Origin: Psychroflexus gondwanensis ACAM 44
GTDB taxonomy: Bacteria; Bacteroidota; Bacteroidia; Flavobacteriales; Flavobacteriaceae
Assembly (NCBI RefSeq): GCF_000355905.1
Contig: NZ_APLF01000006.1
Span: 1 to 64,000 of the forward strand
Length of the DNA: 64,000 bases
Direction of reading: 5' to 3'
Position 1 is the stretch's first letter; every line of letters begins with the position of its first letter. Below, piece after piece: positions 62,390-64,000 of this stretch. The position numbers and the translations under genes were made by a program. The notes beneath the pieces are model-generated. The model saw only the letters and a program-made list of their open reading frames with translations, made no database searches and had not been told where the DNA came from.

Positions 62390-64000
62390 TTATTTTGAGG
62401 TAAAAAAAGATTTTACAGTGTTAACATCTATAAAATATTGCAAACGGAGGGAGACGGTGTGCTGTATATCCTGTTGAAATAAATTGCTAAACGTAGTTTT
62501 AAAATTATTCTCAGCTTCAGAAGTATTGCTAAACAATTGATTCCTATAGAGAGCGGTTAAAAAGCTTCCGGGCGCAAATTCCCAAGAATAATTCAAATCT
62601 AAATTCCAAGTGCTAAAACTGATATCAGGATTGGTATTTAAGGCGGTTTTAGGTAAATTTTCATTTTCAGAAAGCCTTCCGTTTGTATTGAGACTATACA
62701 TGAACTCATCGTACAGCACAGTGTCCCAATAATGTCTCAGCTGCAAGTTGAGACCGTGGAAGGAATTAAAATTATAATTCGCGGTGATGCTGTTAATTAA
62801 AATCCTCCGATCCCGCTCTCCAAAAATAGGCTCTTGACCTAAAAAACTAGCAAAGCCTCTGTCATTTAGTCGTTTATCGAAGGTGAAGCTATACACCATA
62901 AAAAAGTAGTCGTTGAATCTTACACGAGGCTCAAGGTTTAGGTTGTAAGCGTAAGAATCTCTCCCTTTTTCAAAAAATGTATTTGTATTCGCTCTTATGT
63001 CTATGGCGAAAGTGCGATTGTAGTTAGTCGAAAGGAAACCGCCAAAACTTGTCAGATTTTCATAAATAAAAAATCGATTGTCGACGCGAGGTTCAAAATA
63101 ATCAAACTGGCGGCCTGGTTCCATACCAATATTAAAGCCATAAGTGTCTAGTTTGGGAGATGTGGCAAAGAAATCGGTTGACAACTCTAGGCCAGTATAG
63201 GTGTTGGGGGAAGCCAGCTGTTTATAGACAGAAGCGAAGGTGAGTCTATAAGTTTGAAAGTTGGAGGTTGGCTCAAAAATGCGATAAGAAGCTTCACCAC
63301 TAATATTATTAAAATTATTCCTGAGTAAAAGTCCTAGATCGTTAATGTCATACTTTTTATCTGCAAAATCGTGTCTTAGCGATAATTGGTGCTGATCGCT
63401 GATTTTGGCAATTTCTAAAGCAGAGCTAAAACCGGTTTGGTTATCGGTTTGGAGGTTGAGGTGACTCATTTTGAATTCACCCGCAACTTTGAAGGTGTTT
63501 TTATTATTGATAAGATCAAACAAAGCTCCCGTGACGTTTGCATTTCTGAAATCTCCAGAACGGGTCACATTGGTGTTGATTAAGCTTACCGAAGAATTCC
63601 TGTTGAATTGCTGGTCAACTACTAAAATATTATAGTTCGTCAATGGCTCTATAACCTGCTCTCTGGTTTGGTTTTGAAGAGTGTCTAATGCTGTAGCCTT
63701 AGTTGACTCTGTTATGGCATTAAAAACACCTATACCCAGACCATTTTTAAGACGGCCAGACATTTTAATAGCGTTCAGTAAATCAACTTCATTTGGTTCG
63801 TTTCCTACGACTTCATTTTCTCCAAGATTTAGAGTTCCTGAAGGTTCATTTCCTACTCGTCTTGAAAAAAACAAATTTCCTTTGGTGAATAAGTCAATGC
63901 CTTCAGTAAAAAATTGACGTTGTTCTGCAAAGGTTTGCTCAAATGGGCCTATGTTAAGGACAACATCATCAAACCTAGCTTGACTAAAATCTGGAATAAG
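62390..64000 (-). CDS. DUF5916 outer-membrane protein, 5' end beyond the window
   Basis: 537 codons are visible and the frame is open to the window edge, so the N-terminus (normally a signal peptide and a CBM9-like domain) lies outside. The first visible residues, LIPDFSQARFDDVVLNIGPF, and EQRQFFTEGIDLF then NLFFSRRVG, are the DUF5916 core signature. The rest is a beta-barrel with alternating strands. Function is unknown. The TTG at 63874 is only internal. Confidence 0.85.
   Translation of the reverse strand, partial: LIPDFSQARFDDVVLNIGPFEQTFAEQRQFFTEGIDLFTKGNLFFSRRVGNEPSGTLNLGENEVVGNEPNEVDLLNAIKMSGRLKNGLGIGVFNAITESTKATALDTLQNQTREQVIEPLTNYNILVVDQQFNRNSSVSLINTNVTRSGDFRNANVTGALFDLINNKNTFKVAGEFKMSHLNLQTDNQTGFSSALEIAKISDQHQLSLRHDFADKKYDINDLGLLLRNNFNNISGEASYRIFEPTSNFQTYRLTFASVYKQLASPNTYTGLELSTDFFATSPKLDTYGFNIGMEPGRQFDYFEPRVDNRFFIYENLTSFGGFLSTNYNRTFAIDIRANTNTFFEKGRDSYAYNLNLEPRVRFNDYFFMVYSFTFDKRLNDRGFASFLGQEPIFGERDRRILINSITANYNFNSFHGLNLQLRHYWDTVLYDEFMYSLNTNGRLSENENLPKTALNTNPDISFSTWNLDLNYSWEFAPGSFLTALYRNQLFSNTSEAENNFKTTFSNLFQQDIQHTVSLRLQYFIDVNTVKSFFTSK

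Overview
The window comes from a low-GC marine-type member of the Flavobacteriaceae (Bacteroidota). The evidence is the gliding/type IX secretion gene sprA, a RemB-like gliding protein, a protease with a type IX C-terminal sorting tail, a full alternative complex III operon followed by cytochrome oxidase genes, many TAnnTTTG promoter elements and scarce Shine-Dalgarno sites. I cannot name the species. No rRNA, tRNA or CRISPR array was recognised.

Layout. 1-2200 is accessory: an IS110-family element (33-1409) with an amber-interrupted transposase and a readable bridge RNA, followed by a decayed intergenic stretch. 2200-11500 holds ordinary single genes: cell-wall amidase, flavoprotein, lipoproteins, M36 metalloprotease, an orphan ABC ATPase, greA and a PagL-like outer-membrane protein. 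11714-22991 is one tight minus-strand run of eleven genes: a DUF2064-like protein, a TonB-dependent receptor, a YnjB-like binding protein, two permeases, an ATPase, a nucleoside hydrolase, an MtnK-like kinase, a rhodanese, a DUF2064/TIGR04282 protein and a purine nucleoside phosphorylase. It reads as an import and salvage system for a nucleoside-like compound, and it is the main candidate for an undescribed pathway.

23667-34967 encodes quinol oxidation and oxygen reduction: actABCDEF then coxB and coxA. It is followed by ruvB, a cytochrome P450 and queG. 38324-41006 contains a LacI-type regulator remnant beside a GH100-like invertase and a fructokinase. 41071-54972 carries malic enzyme, ruvA, sprA, gcvH, a VanZ-like gene, tonB and remB. 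55054-60112 completes the oxidase: heme O synthase, two subunit III-type proteins, subunit IV, a cysteine-free thioredoxin-like protein, SCO, DUF420 and a small CxxC membrane protein. The window closes with an ArsC-like reductase, an EamA transporter, a fasciclin protein and the 3' part of a DUF5916 gene.

The most notable observations are these. (1) In the IS110 element, both the target-binding and donor-binding guides of the bridge RNA match the actual insertion site and element ends. (2) The eleven-gene uptake/salvage operon. (3) queG appears to lack ATG, GTG and TTG starts and probably begins at ATT. (4) A terminator lies inside the greA leader.
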